NCBI GenBank assembly: GCA_012932295.1
Contig: JAAONU010000001.1
Coordinates: forward strand, 61,196,927-61,260,926
From: Cyclina sinensis
Lineage: Eukaryota > Mollusca > Bivalvia > Venerida > Veneridae
Direction: 5' to 3'
DNA: 64,000 nt
Below the pieces are notes generated by a model. That model was given only the letters and a program-made list of their open reading frames with translations. It did no database searches and was not told the origin of the DNA. Each line of letters opens with the position of its first letter. The first letter of the stretch is position 1. Position numbers and translations under genes: made by a program. Shown piece by piece: positions 37,131 through 48,572 of this stretch.

Positions 37131-38883
37131 AGGATTCCAAACCTACACATATATCAGGATCTTGCCTGGACCATATCTACACCATTAGACTAGTGGCTGA
37201 CTGTAGAACAGTTCATTGTTATTACAGTGACAATTCCTGGGTTTCTAGTTGAACAATTAATGTCTGACATCAGCTATTTCACAGAAAGGTAACCTCCAAA
37301 CTATAAATATTTATAGTAATTTATGCTTTATTAAATGTGTGCCTACACCAACCTTACTGACATGTGTTTGTTAACATACCTTTCTCCTTTCACACTTCTT
37401 CTTTCACACTTTACTATCTGGCCTTCATTTCCAGTGAAAAACATGTTCTTGTCCTAAGTATGACTTTAGGGGCATTATGTCCATTCACAACAACAGATCT
37501 TTGTTTTTAGTCTGTTTTAAGATTTGTCCTAAGAATTGAGTAGTCTGACTGACTGGTAATAAAGAATCATATTTGTGATATACTGATATGTAGTTTTTAA
37601 AATAAAAACTAACATAAATATAAAGATTTTAGAAATTTAAAGTGTGTTAATGATATGTGTCTGTTATTATTTTCAAGGTTAGTCATGAATACAAACTTCT
37701 GTAATTGTAAACATTATCGAAGTCCTTCATATAAACTTCCTAGTGTCTGTGATATAATGTCCTCAAAATATGGGAAAGGGGAATATAAAGTTAAGGTTTG
37801 TCATATTTTTTATGAAAGAGTATCAGTTTACACTGAAAGAAAGGAAAAGTAATTAACAATTTTTATAAAAAAAATCTTAGAGCTTGCCGAAATTCTGTTA
37901 CTACAAGGAATGCAATAATTAATTATAAAAGGGGCACCAGAGTAGTATTTTGACTTGTTCACATCTTAAATGTAGTGTTTGCTTCTGTGGTAAACTGGTC
38001 AAGTGGTCAAGGTTGTTGTCTAAAACGTAAATTCAAAATCTCACTGAAAGCTGTTGAGAACTAAGAGGCATGGTTTTGAGCACCTGGCTTTCTTTGAGCA
38101 AATAGAGGATGAGACTAGTACTTAAGCCCCTTTCGTTTCTGCCTGGGTCAGATTATCTGCTTCAGTATAAATAATTGTAGGGCTGTCAAACCATTCCCAT
38201 GCCAACAAAAATTGTTTTTCCATTGCAACCAGTTCAGACTGAGAACAGACTGCATAGTCTACACTGTTTGGTGTTCAGTCAGTAAGCCTTGACAATTAAT
38301 ACCTTTGTATAAATAGTTCTATTTTAAATGAATGATGGAATACGGTTAGATGGTGTTGTATTCTAAAGTAATGCATACAAACAAGACAAGACCTTAAACT
38401 GGTATTGTGCAGAGGATGGCTTATAGTCTGTAAGTGTTATTTAGGCAAAAGGATGATAAGGGAACATTGCTGTCTACATTGTATGAAGTAAGGGTATGAG
38501 CAGGAACACTGCCAACCTGTTTTGGAATTTTAACATCTGGAATTTAACATAGATCTGGAGAAGGCATTCATTATACACAAGAACTCAGAACCTGTTTGTT
38601 TGTTGACATTCCTTTCATCCAATTATAAAACTTAAGACAGCATTTGAACTGAAAAGATGATAAAAAATGAGAGCAAACTGGCATATGGAGTTTGAAAATC
38701 TGGTTTTAAAATGTGGCAGACAATTAAACCAAAAAAAATGTCTTTAGTATGCATTCATGATGCAAGTGGAATACAGGATATTATATAGATTACATTTGTG
38801 TTGAGTATTTTCTGCTCTTAATTGCCATTCATTAGACATCTCATTAAAAAAACTGACAGCTTTTTTTCAAGATCCCCAGACTA

Positions 38884-39129
38884 TTGATTAAGATGGGATG
38901 CAGACATATGCTGCTTTTATTACTGCATGATCTACTCGGCTTTTGTATAGAAAACACATGTTTAGGATTGCCTAAACGCAGAATTATGAGTAGAATAACA
39001 ATAATATGCCAACGACAGCAAAACATGATGGCAGCAGTCTCCACTATAGCCTCCGGAGTATATCGTCATAGTCTTTTAGATCAAATAAAAAAAATCCAGT
39101 TTGTAAAGTGGCTGCAAAATGCTGTTTAG
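38884..39129 (+). other. Unassigned open frame of 81 codons in intron 2
   Basis: An ATG in decent context (AAGATGG at 38893) opens a frame to TAG at 39127-39129. The predicted peptide begins MGCRHMLLLLLHDLLGF, a leucine-rich hydrophobic N-terminus resembling a signal or anchor segment, and is basic afterwards. No family is recognised, there are no flanking splice or polyadenylation signals, and an overlapping minus-strand frame exists. Most likely chance or a decayed insertion. Confidence 0.12.
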
Positions 39130-42100
39130 TCTGAATGCATCAGTGAATGCAATGTGACTTAGAAAATAGTTCAGTCATCTTGAATTCAGGAGATGAAAAT
39201 TGCTATGAAATCAAGATAGCTAGTCAGATATGGTGTGCAGCATTTCCTTAGCCTATAGTGCTGTAAGGAAAAACTTCTGTCTCAGTCTAGTTATAGGGAT
39301 TAATGAGTCTCCTGTGTTTGCATGAGCTTTAGAATATTTCAGTGTTGCTCAAAGTTGACAAGAGTTTGAAGTTATAATAAACTAGATCAATTAAAAAGCA
39401 GCTAGAGCAAAGCTGCACACTTTCACACACACTCAGAAAAAGTCAGAAGAGCTTAATTAAATTACTTAATGATAATTGTGGTCAGGGATGGACAATATTT
39501 TAAAAACAACCAATATACAGCCCATTTCTCAAGTATGTTGTTCACAGTTTTAATTTCCTTTACATACGGATAATTGAATTTTCAAAATGTAGTCGTCTAT
39601 TGTTACCAATTGTCTTAAGTTCTGGCAAGCCGACAATCACTGTGCAATATAAGATGATATGAAATGAGATCATAACTCGAGTTACTTATTGCCTGGATAC
39701 CATGGTGCATTCTCAGCTGGTCATAATCTGCTTCACTAGTATTAGTTCATTATCTTTACCCAATATATAAACTCGGTCAGAACATATACCTGTACTTGTT
39801 ATAGTTAGATCTTGTGTCTTGATGGTTCCTAATAACACATCCAACAGAAATAGAGTTTTGTACTGCACAAAGTTTGAAGGAAACTAAAACTTGTCAAAGA
39901 AGAGGGATATTAAATTTTGCAAAAAAAAGCTTTCATTGACTTTTATGATTGTTACAGTTTTATAATATTCTGTATCTAATTTTTGTGTTTTTTAGGAAGG
40001 CTCAATCTTTTACATGGCATCTTTCAGAGAATGCAAAGCAGAATTGAATGAAACTGTGTTTTCTTGATCCCTGGAAATGTCTGGTCCTAACCTGAATAGC
40101 ACAAATAAAGTCTAAAAATACTTTCTTTTAGTTACTGACAGAGAGTTCAGTTAGTAAGTGTGACCAGTCCTGTGCATAAATTTAGTGCATTAAGGTGAAT
40201 AAAGGTAGAAAGTATGTATGTTTCTTGTAATATGTTTTTGTAGGTACAGACATAAATGTTTCCTGTTTTCTTAATTAGCACCACTGATTGAATTTGTTTT
40301 TATTTACCAGCGATACTCCTCCAGACCAAAATGATCTTTATGTACTACCCAAGATAATTATATTAGTGGATCTTTACTTAAACCTTGCATGATTTTCATC
40401 TGAGTATTCAGCATTCTTTTGGGCTAAAAGATGGAAAATTGTTAAAAGGTTGCCATTAAGCTAAGTCTTTTTCAGTGTTTTATAAACAAGAAGGTCCTGT
40501 ACAGAGCATTGGGACTATTATAAGTATGACATACACTTCTTTAACAACCTATTCTGCCAGTCATCATTATCCTGATCCAAAAAAAAGTGTTCTTTGAGAT
40601 TTTGTTGATTTTTAGGTGGCTTTTGACACCATTGTCTTTGCTCTTTGTACAGTCATAAAAAAAGAAAGAAAATTAAAGGAGTTTGAAAGCAACAGTTAAC
40701 ACTTTCATGATTTGACAGATTGTCTCCAGACTAATAGGCTGTATTATTGGTCTTTATGATGAGCAAGCTTGTAGCCCTGCAGGTTTAATACCCTTGCTAA
40801 AATTGAAACTATAACTTAGTTACCAAGATTCCTGCAGCATTGCCCTGATCTTAAGGTAAACTATTCTCCATTAAACATTGACAGAAGTTCAAAAGAAACT
40901 TTTTGGAATTGACATGGATTATGTGATAAGTAATTTTCTATGTTCCTTCGTTCTGCCTCATTTTTTCTCTTGCAAATGCTGTTCAGAACATTATCAGGGA
41001 TATTAGCTTTTCTCTCAGTATTTCCAGGCTTAACTACTTTGACCTAAATGAAAGATGGAACATTTCTGTAGGTTTAATTCATGAGCTGAGATGTAATTGT
41101 TGGCAAGCAGTTGTCATAAACAACAGGTTTGTATTTCTGATACATGAAGTAAGAGGTTTGAGATTGAGGTTGGTAATGACATTGCCTATGCTCACATGAG
41201 CTCCATCAGTAGGTAACCTTTTCCTGTCTTTGTCCTAGAAAATATAAAGCACAAACACCAGTTTAGATAATGTTTTAATTTTTTCCTGATAAACAGTTTC
41301 GATTGAGATGTTATATATTAATGATTTGCTATGAATTGCTCATTTTGCTGCTGTGAAGAATCTGCTTAGTTGGTAGTTTGCAAATAGTTTTATTGTCAAG
41401 ACTTCTGGTTGGATAATTCATACAACTGAAGTCTCAAGTAAGGCAAACTATCCTATAAAAAAAGTGCAAAATGCTAGTCAGATACTGTTGCTATTAAAAG
41501 GTCTGTATGATTGTCCATGCTCTATCTCAGCTACAGTAAGCTTCTTATTTCAACAACAGTGACTGGTTTTGCCACTCAACCAACTTTTGAATTTCAGTTT
41601 TAACTTTGCTCTTGATAAATGGGTCACATATTTTCCTCATATTTTATTCTGTTTTGCCAGACATCATTCATATCAATTTTGTCTTTGGTGTTGAATGATT
41701 GTGACTGATGTTAATATTTTTTACTCAGGTGTTGTAAATCTTCGCTTTGGAAATTTACAGTCTGCCTTCTGTAACAGCTTAAGCCATTGGAACAAATATT
41801 TCTTGGGTTAGGTGGGAAAAAAGAGGTCTCTTCATTAATAATAACAGTCAAGACAAGATTTTTCTCTAAAATAATTATAATTTATATTGCTTGCATAATA
41901 AAATGGTTCAAGGTCACAAAGAACTGATTTCTGGTGACCTTTACTGTCAAGATGTGAACAGGTATATTGAGATATAATTTTAAGATAAGGATGCACTTAT
42001 TCTGGTTATCTTTTACTAAAAGTGCAGCAGTAATAGTTAAATACTTGGGTTTCAAGATTCAACCCATACAACTTTTTTTTTAAATAAATTAGTTTCTGTC

Positions 42101-42598
42101 AGAGTATAATGGTCACATAGATGACTTTTCAAAATGTTCAGGGGATGAAGTTTGGCTGAGGACCAATGTGACCCCTTTTCTTCAAAATAAATTGTACAGC
42201 TAGTAATTGTGAGAGATGTTGACAGGAAGTTGAAGCAAAGTTGAAAATTCATGAAGAAATAGACATTTATTCATTCCCCAGCAGGGCAGCTCATCAGTCT
42301 TATGATATTATGAGTTATATATTTAGAAAATGCCAATTTTTTTACCAGTTGGTGTCTGTGTTATCACATAGCCTCTACAGAATGGTTTGATTACAGGAAT
42401 GTAATAATGAATAAAGCATGCATCCTGATACATCAGTCTGAGCTGAAAAGATTGTAAGATCACAACATAAAATTACCCTGTGGAGGTGTTTCAAACATTT
42501 TGGCACCAGCCTGCAGTATTGGGGGTTTGTTCACAAGGGATGAAAAGTAACATTTTTTGTCTGTAATTATACTATACAAGACAAGTTGTTCATGCTTT

Positions 42599-42695
42599 TG
42601 GTATTTTGCTTAAAGTACAAAATCTTGGTATTTTGCTTGCAGAAAAGTACAAATAAGCTACAACTTTGGTATTTTGTTTTGAGGAAAGTACAAAT
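42599..42695. repeat. Short triple repeat, GGTATTTTGCTT...AAAGTACAAAT
   Basis: Three imperfect units of about 30-40 bp repeat GGTATTTTG(C/T)TT followed by a stretch ending AAGTACAAA. A local minisatellite with no coding meaning. Confidence 0.6.
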
Positions 42696-42884
42696 ACACA
42701 TTCTGTCATTGTCAAGGGGAATTCATTGTTATGATGGCAATGATGTGTGCTGTATTTGGAAAGAAATCAAATTCTTCATATTTCTTGTTGAAGGATTGAA
42801 ACTTGCTCCAGTATATGAAAAGCTCTGCCTTACCTGGATTTAAATAAAGAATTTTGTTCCATTGGCCCACATTTGTACAGTGCT

Positions 42885-43600
42885 CTCTGTTCAGTCTTTT
42901 GCAGTATTAAGTTAACCATCCATCCACTGCAGTGCTTTTATATTACTTTTTTATACTACTTATTTTTATACTTTTTATATTACTTCCATTTATTTCAGTG
43001 TTAATTTGTGGTGTTTTTTGTGGGGTTTTTTTATCATTTATGACAGTGTTTATTAATTCATTGCATTGATTATTGACTTTTTGCAGTGTTTATTGACTTA
43101 TAAATTAATTGCAGTGTATATGATATTGTCCATAATGATGCTTTTACTGCAGTGTATATGTCAGACCAACGTCAGTGAGTTGTTGCCCTTTGTTATTTTT
43201 CAGACATTATTTTGTCCAGAGCATAACTCGAAAAGTATATGAGAAATCAGCTTGAAACTTCATAGGTGGATAGATCTCATTGAGGAGGAGTGCATTGCAC
43301 AAGAATGATAACTTTACCCTTCATAATATTTCAGTTATTGTCCTTTGTTATATTTTTCAGGCATATTTTTTGTCCAGAGCATAACTCAAAATGTATTTGA
43401 GGTATCAACATAAAACTTCATAGTTGGAGTTACATTTATTGCAGTGTTTATTAACCTGTTCATTGAGTTTATTGTTAACCTGTCTGCAGCTGTTAATTCA
43501 AAAGTTTATTTACTTGTCCATTCAGTGCAGTTTTTACTGACTTAAATTGTCAGTTTATTGCAGTGTAAATCTTATATATATTTCATTTGTTGCCCATCTA
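42885..43600. repeat. Degenerate repeats based on GCAGTGTTTATTGACTT
   Basis: The phrase (T)TGCAGTGT(T/A)TAT recurs many times with spacers of 30-60 bp. A pair of longer units of about 150 bp (TTTTGTCCAGAGCATAACTC at about 43211 and 43369) is embedded. Divergence is high, so unit boundaries are uncertain. Confidence 0.5.
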
Positions 43601-45299
43601 TTGCTGTGTGGAAATATTTTGACTCTCCATGTCAGTATAAATAGGTTATCTTCCAGTACAACATTAAGGAGTCTGCCCATCTATTTCATTGTTCATCCTT
43701 AATATACTGTGGATTAATTTTATTGTGGACTCACTGTTAATAACTCCATATAAATATGTTGCAATGTGGATTTGAGTGCAGGATATTCTGTAACTGTTTA
43801 GTCTTATCACATGTAATGTTATCTTACATTGTGGGACATGACAATTACAGGCAACAACATGTCCTTTGCTATGCACCAAAACATACATCAATACACTTTA
43901 TGATTTGTTACATTCTTTGATATAATAACATATATATCTGACATTTACTAGCAAAGAAGTTTCTGGTTACAATCTATACAGTTCTTGATAATTTGTGTCA
44001 CAGTCTTTCTATTGGATAAAATCTCAGTAGAAACCACTTCAATATGGAGGCGGCTGGATTAAATTTCACAAGATTATTGAAGTGAGGACCCGGGTCTTGG
44101 TTTGTAAACTAGCAATATTAGGCATTTAAAAGCAAGACATTCTGAATTGCAGGAGTAAAAAATCTATTTTCAGTATTGTGTACGATAATTGTTCTTTATT
44201 GTGCAGAATTTTGAAATACTTGTGATTGTTTGTTTCATCAGTGTTGTTACAGAATCTGGATTCTTCTGGAAAGGATAATTATATTAAACTTTCATATCAG
44301 CCTTTTGGAATCTTGCTGAATCTTTCCTTTTGCTCGTAACTTTAAAGGGTTCATAAGGATGAGGTTTAAAGATCCGAAATGTTACTTTATTGATTGTGCA
44401 GAAGATGCATTATTTCATTGATATGTATGTTGTTGGTTGGTTTGTTCCATGACTGGAACAGCTTTTGTGTCTCTGAGATAGACTGATGAAGAATGTGTAA
44501 AGTCGGTCTGATTTGAACAGCATGATTTTATCTTCAGTTATTCCTTCTTTCCAATGGCAATAGATTACAGAATCATTGCCTGATTTAAAGTTCTGTTTGA
44601 GAAGTGATTCCATGTTTATGTTGATAATTCTCTCTGGTATTTGAGGTACGATAACCTTAATAATTTTGTAAACATGTTGGTCATGATTTCATAGTCTTTG
44701 ATTGTTGAAACTTGGCTTAGGGAAAAATTACCTATACACAGCTGGTTTTTTGCTGAGATAATTTTGGGTAATCAAGGGGAAAAAATCAGAGCAAGTTTAC
44801 TAATTATGTTACATATGTTTTTCTTGACTCAAGAGTCTAATGATCATTTTCAGTCACACTTTCAATAGACTTTTGTAGCTAAATGTTCAACAGCACATTT
44901 ACAAATGGGAATCATGTTATTGTTAGTGTAGAGATCATGCAGTTCAAAGAGAGAATTAACAAAAAAGAAAGAACAATATATAGTTAAAAAGTCATAAACA
45001 AAATTCAATAATTTTAAAATAATGGTTTGTTTTTAGCCTGAAAATAAAAGATTTTACAAGATGGTTAGCTTTTGCAATCAAACTTGTTTGTTACCCTACC
45101 TCAACATTTTGCTTCAAATGGCATCTCAAATACCAGTGGTCAGAGGATAATGGAACTTTTCATTGCTTGAATCAGTACCAAATTTTTCAAAGATCATAAT
45201 GAGCCATCCCATGTAAAACTCTTTAATTGTTGCTGTGGCAGCAAGTGGAAAAAACTTTTCTTTAGATTTGTCTATTTAAAACCTTATAAAGCATTGTCT

Positions 45300-45860
45300 G
45301 GTGGACTTCTTCAGAACATGTTCAGATAAAGCCCCAAGGATTGTTACTGGCCCTACCAGAGGGATCACAAATATAGATAGAAATATATATATATATCAAA
45401 GTCATAAAGTTCTTCTTGTTTGAAACAAAAAGGCTAAAAAATTTTGAATTTTTTCTTGAAAGTTTGCTTGAAGCATTGTTGTTTGGACATTTCCCAAGAA
45501 TGCTGCTTGGGTGATAACTGACCTCACTCTGGGACCACATGTTTTACATGAAAATAAATAAGAAATTTTACAACTTCTTCCTGCCTAAAAGATTAAGGTC
45601 TAGAGTTCTGAAATTTTGTATGAAGCATTATCTAAAGGTTTATAAAATTTTAAATGTTTTAAATATAAATATTTCTATAAACTTCTACCAAGACTGTTCA
45701 GACCTCTTCAGATCTTTTCATAAACCATCCCATATAAAGCTTTAATATTTGGCATACAACCTAATTATCTAGTTGTTTCTTTAATTAGATTATAAATCTA
45801 TTACATAGCATTTGTGGTGCTCAGGTGAGCAATTTATAGCCATCATAGCACTCATTCAGG
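45300..45860. mobile_element. Old, degraded tandem-core element
   Basis: It carries the GGATCACA, CATGTTTTACATGAAAATA, TTCTTCCTGCCTAAAAGATT and AGAGTTCTGAAATTTTGTATGAAGC phrases seen in the 18.0-18.7 kb repeat. It ends with GGTGAGCAATTTATAGCCAT-like sequence (45824 onward), a decayed version of the GGTGAGCGATACAGGGCCATCATGGCCC right end. Left end not identified. Confidence 0.45.
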
Positions 45861-47112
45861 TCTTTGAGGCCAATGTTTTTGTTATAATTCTACATAGATT
45901 AGCCGGTCACAGTATTATGGTGGATCAGTAAAAAACGAAGGGTTGGCTTTACTATTGTTCCATGCAAAAGCAGTACAGCAAGCTTAGTGCATAGTCATTG
46001 ACATGGCTGTTCAGTATTTTGAGATACGTACCCAAGCAAAAAAAGAAAAGAGAAAAAAAGAAAATTATCATGGAATCTTGCCGGCAAAGACATTGGCAAA
46101 TTCTTACAGTAACAATACATAGGCATGTTAGTACATTATAAATCATGTTTCTGTCAGCTGTGTGATGGGGTCATTGCTCTGGTCCATACCTTTAACATCA
46201 TCTGGATTTGATCACAAGATTGGTATCACCCACAAAAGAACCTTGGTTTCACCAGATGGCTATTTTGTTGTTTGCAACATTGGCACATGTATTTTGTATG
46301 ATATTATCTTAGATACTCATTGCTTGATCAAAACTCAGATGTTATGATTGCTTTTAAAGGAAGAAATGTACTCTTTGTTACACGGTACAGTACTTCTGTA
46401 AGAGCAGTGCTCACCTGTTTTACTATAACTTTGGTATTGGCTTCCATTTTTTCTCTAATTTTGGAACATCACATGTTTAATTACTTGAAATTTTCATATG
46501 ATGTTTAGTAATGGATAAGATATTCAGACATACTTGTACATTTAACTGTCCACTTTGAAATACTAGTTTTACAGTATTTGCAGACAGTCTCTGAAGAGAA
46601 ATCACTCGGCAATAAATAAATGACCATGCAGAAGGGACAAAGTATTGCATTGAATTGTCTTTTGTGATAAACAAATGGCAGTGAAGATTTCCATGGGTGG
46701 TCTTTTGCAATAAGGTTTAATTTTAAAAAAGAGCAAGCTCTTGAAATGTTAGGAAGTGTTTCTCAAATTATTGTACTGCAGTTGTCAGATGCAGACATGA
46801 TATAAATAAACAAATATGATGCACTTAGGTCTGTTATATTTGTAGTGATAATTAAGGTGGATTTTATTTTCCTTAAATTTAAGAAAACCTTACAAAAAAT
46901 AAACAATTTTTTTTTGTCATACTTGAGATTTTACAAGTACTATAAGTGCTTCTGGTGCAGAGTAATTAAACTTGCTTCCTGAATTATGTCTTCAATAGTT
47001 TTGCTTTATGTCTTCAACTTAGTCTGTTTAAAATGTCATTTCGACTGAGAGTTGTTTTTTTTTTCATATTTGAGAATTGTTTATGTAAACTTTTGAATTT
47101 TAATGTTTTCAG

Positions 47113-47448
47113 ATACCAGTACCAGTCCCCCATGGACGCCCCTGTATCCAGCATCGCGGCTAGAGCAGGAAGCTATTCAGTACATTCACAAATTCTATTG
47201 TAAGGATTGTCAGATGGACCAGCAGGCAGCTGAGAGAGCAAAAGCAGCAGCAGCGTCAGGCGAGGATACGTCGAGGTCCGGAACATCCGGTTCGGTCGAG
47301 GTTTCATCACCCCAGCAACAACAGTCACAACAACAACAGCCATCAGTGTCAGTACCAGAAGTAAAACAGGAACCAGCTTCACCAATGAGTCCCCAACAGA
47401 TGACAGACGAAGCATCAATCATGGGTACCTTGGATAAGAATAAGGAAT
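47113..47448 (+). CDS. MRTF: MRTF exon 3: Gln/Ser/Pro-rich N-terminal region with SUMO-type motif
   Basis: Acceptor TGTTTTCAG|AT, donor GGAAT|GTTAGT. The exon is 336 nt, phase 1 in and phase 1 out. It encodes Asp (shared codon) and 111 residues, from TSTSPPWTPLYPASR, through YIHKFYCKDCQMDQ (a CxxC pair), an Ala-rich stretch AERAKAAAASGE, a polyglutamine tract (QQQQSQQQQ) and VKQEPASPMSP, to LDKNKE. The piece VKQEPASP exactly fits the phosphorylation-dependent sumoylation pattern (hydrophobic-K-x-E-x-x-S-P). The composition is that of a disordered regulatory region preceding the RPEL domain. Higher GC and balanced codons contrast with the AT-rich introns. An overlapping antisense frame is a shadow. 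Confidence 0.9.
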
Positions 47449-48506
47449 GTTAGTATATATGTTAACTTTCAGTTAAGGGTAAAATATATAATCATCTTGA
47501 GTTATGAGAATGCTCTTTTAACAAAATGCTTTGACTTCTTAATATCAAGAGTAAATTGTTTGTGCCTCAATATGTAAGGTAGTTGGCACTTCCAATATAT
47601 CAATGAATCTTATACTGTAATTCCTAGAAAAGGAAGTTTGATCCCCACCTACATGTAATTGAGGTATACATGAGTACAAGAAAGAATAAAAAAGAATGCT
47701 TAAAACAGATCACATAACATGAGATTTAGCATTTGAAATGTCAATCACTGAATTTACTCTATTTTCTAGGGAGTATATATTACCTGTTTTAGATATTGAT
47801 GTTTTCGTAAAAGCTATGATATATCAGGAGAAAAGGTAATTCAACCAGTTTCCTTCAGAGGGATTAGAAATTGATACAGGTAATTTCCAGATTTATTTGC
47901 AAAGTTTGTGAAATCTGAAGAGACAGCTGTTTGTACAGCCTGAAGTACTTACCTGCTTCAGAAAAAGAAAGGTTTTGGATGAGTTCCTTAACAGGTGAAA
48001 TGAGAATTGTGAAGAGCTATGACAGAGAAATTCTTAAATGCCCTTCTGCTGCTTTTCAAGCCCCAAGGCTTGATCAAGATGAGGCAAATTATACCAAAGG
48101 TCATATTCTTTATACATACCCTGAGAACACTGAGGCTGGGTAAATCTTATTCTTTTATTTTCTTATGGCTTTCAAAGACCAGTCTTGAAGTCCAGTCTTC
48201 ACCAAAACAGAAGCGCTCTAGATGGGCAAAATGCTGTGTACTGCCAGCTTGCTTGGAGTTATGGCTCTTGAATAGTCTACAGCATCAAAAGTATGAACTA
48301 TCATTAACCAGTTGTAGTGCTGTCACCACCAAACTTGTTTACTGTCTGTATGGGCACAGAGCTAAAAAAACTAAGTTCTCACTGTATTGTTCACTTCTTG
48401 GCCTTGAAAGCAAGGGTAACAATTTCAAGTGTAGATGGTAAATGATTTACAGGAGTTATTACTTAAGTTTACAAGAAAGTACAATATAATGATTGTTGTA
48501 TTTCAG
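47449..48506 (+). other. MRTF: MRTF intron 3 (1.06 kb)
   Basis: GTTAGT donor and TGTATTTCAG acceptor, phase 1. Two overlapping open frames at 47931-48143 and 48019-48441 have no suitable splice borders or family resemblance and are taken as intronic. No repeat was seen. Confidence 0.85.
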
Positions 48507-48572
48507 CATTGAAGCGCAAGTTGATGATGAGAAGATCACTGAATGAGTTAGTGGACCAAGGAATATACCCTC
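48507..48572 (+). CDS. MRTF: MRTF exon 4: RPEL motif 1 (G-actin binding)
   Basis: Acceptor TGTATTTCAG|CA, donor CCCTC|GTAAGT. The exon is 66 nt, phase 1-1. It encodes Ser (shared codon), then LKRKLMMRRSLNELVDQGIY and P, then the first base of the next codon. The stretch R-R-S-L-N-E-L-V-D-Q-G-I corresponds to RPEL1 of MRTF proteins, where Arg replaces the Pro of the RPEL consensus as in vertebrate RPEL1. RPEL motifs bind monomeric actin, which keeps MRTF cytoplasmic until Rho-driven actin assembly frees it to coactivate SRF. The run from KES to LKRKL matches the usual MRTF order. This exon and the next two identify the gene family. Confidence 0.95.

Larger units (their letters stand above)
33228..47112 (+). 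other. MRTF: MRTF intron 2 (13.9 kb)
   Basis: GTAAGT donor and TGTTTTCAG acceptor. It contains a ~151-bp duplication (34.4-34.7 kb), a diverged AGGTCA-type repeat (36.5-37.1 kb), a short triple repeat (42.6 kb), a GCAGTGTTTATT-rich degenerate repeat (42.9-43.6 kb) and an old element ending near 45.86 kb. The stretches 33.3-34.4, 34.7-36.1, 37.2-42.5, 43.9-45.3 and 45.9-47.1 kb show no exon, RNA gene or clear repeat. A 246-nt open frame at 38884-39129 remains unexplained. Confidence 0.7.

Noticed and set aside
47173..47422. Minus-strand open frames opposite exon 3
   Set aside because: They are antisense shadows of the Gln/Ser-rich coding exon, with low-complexity content.
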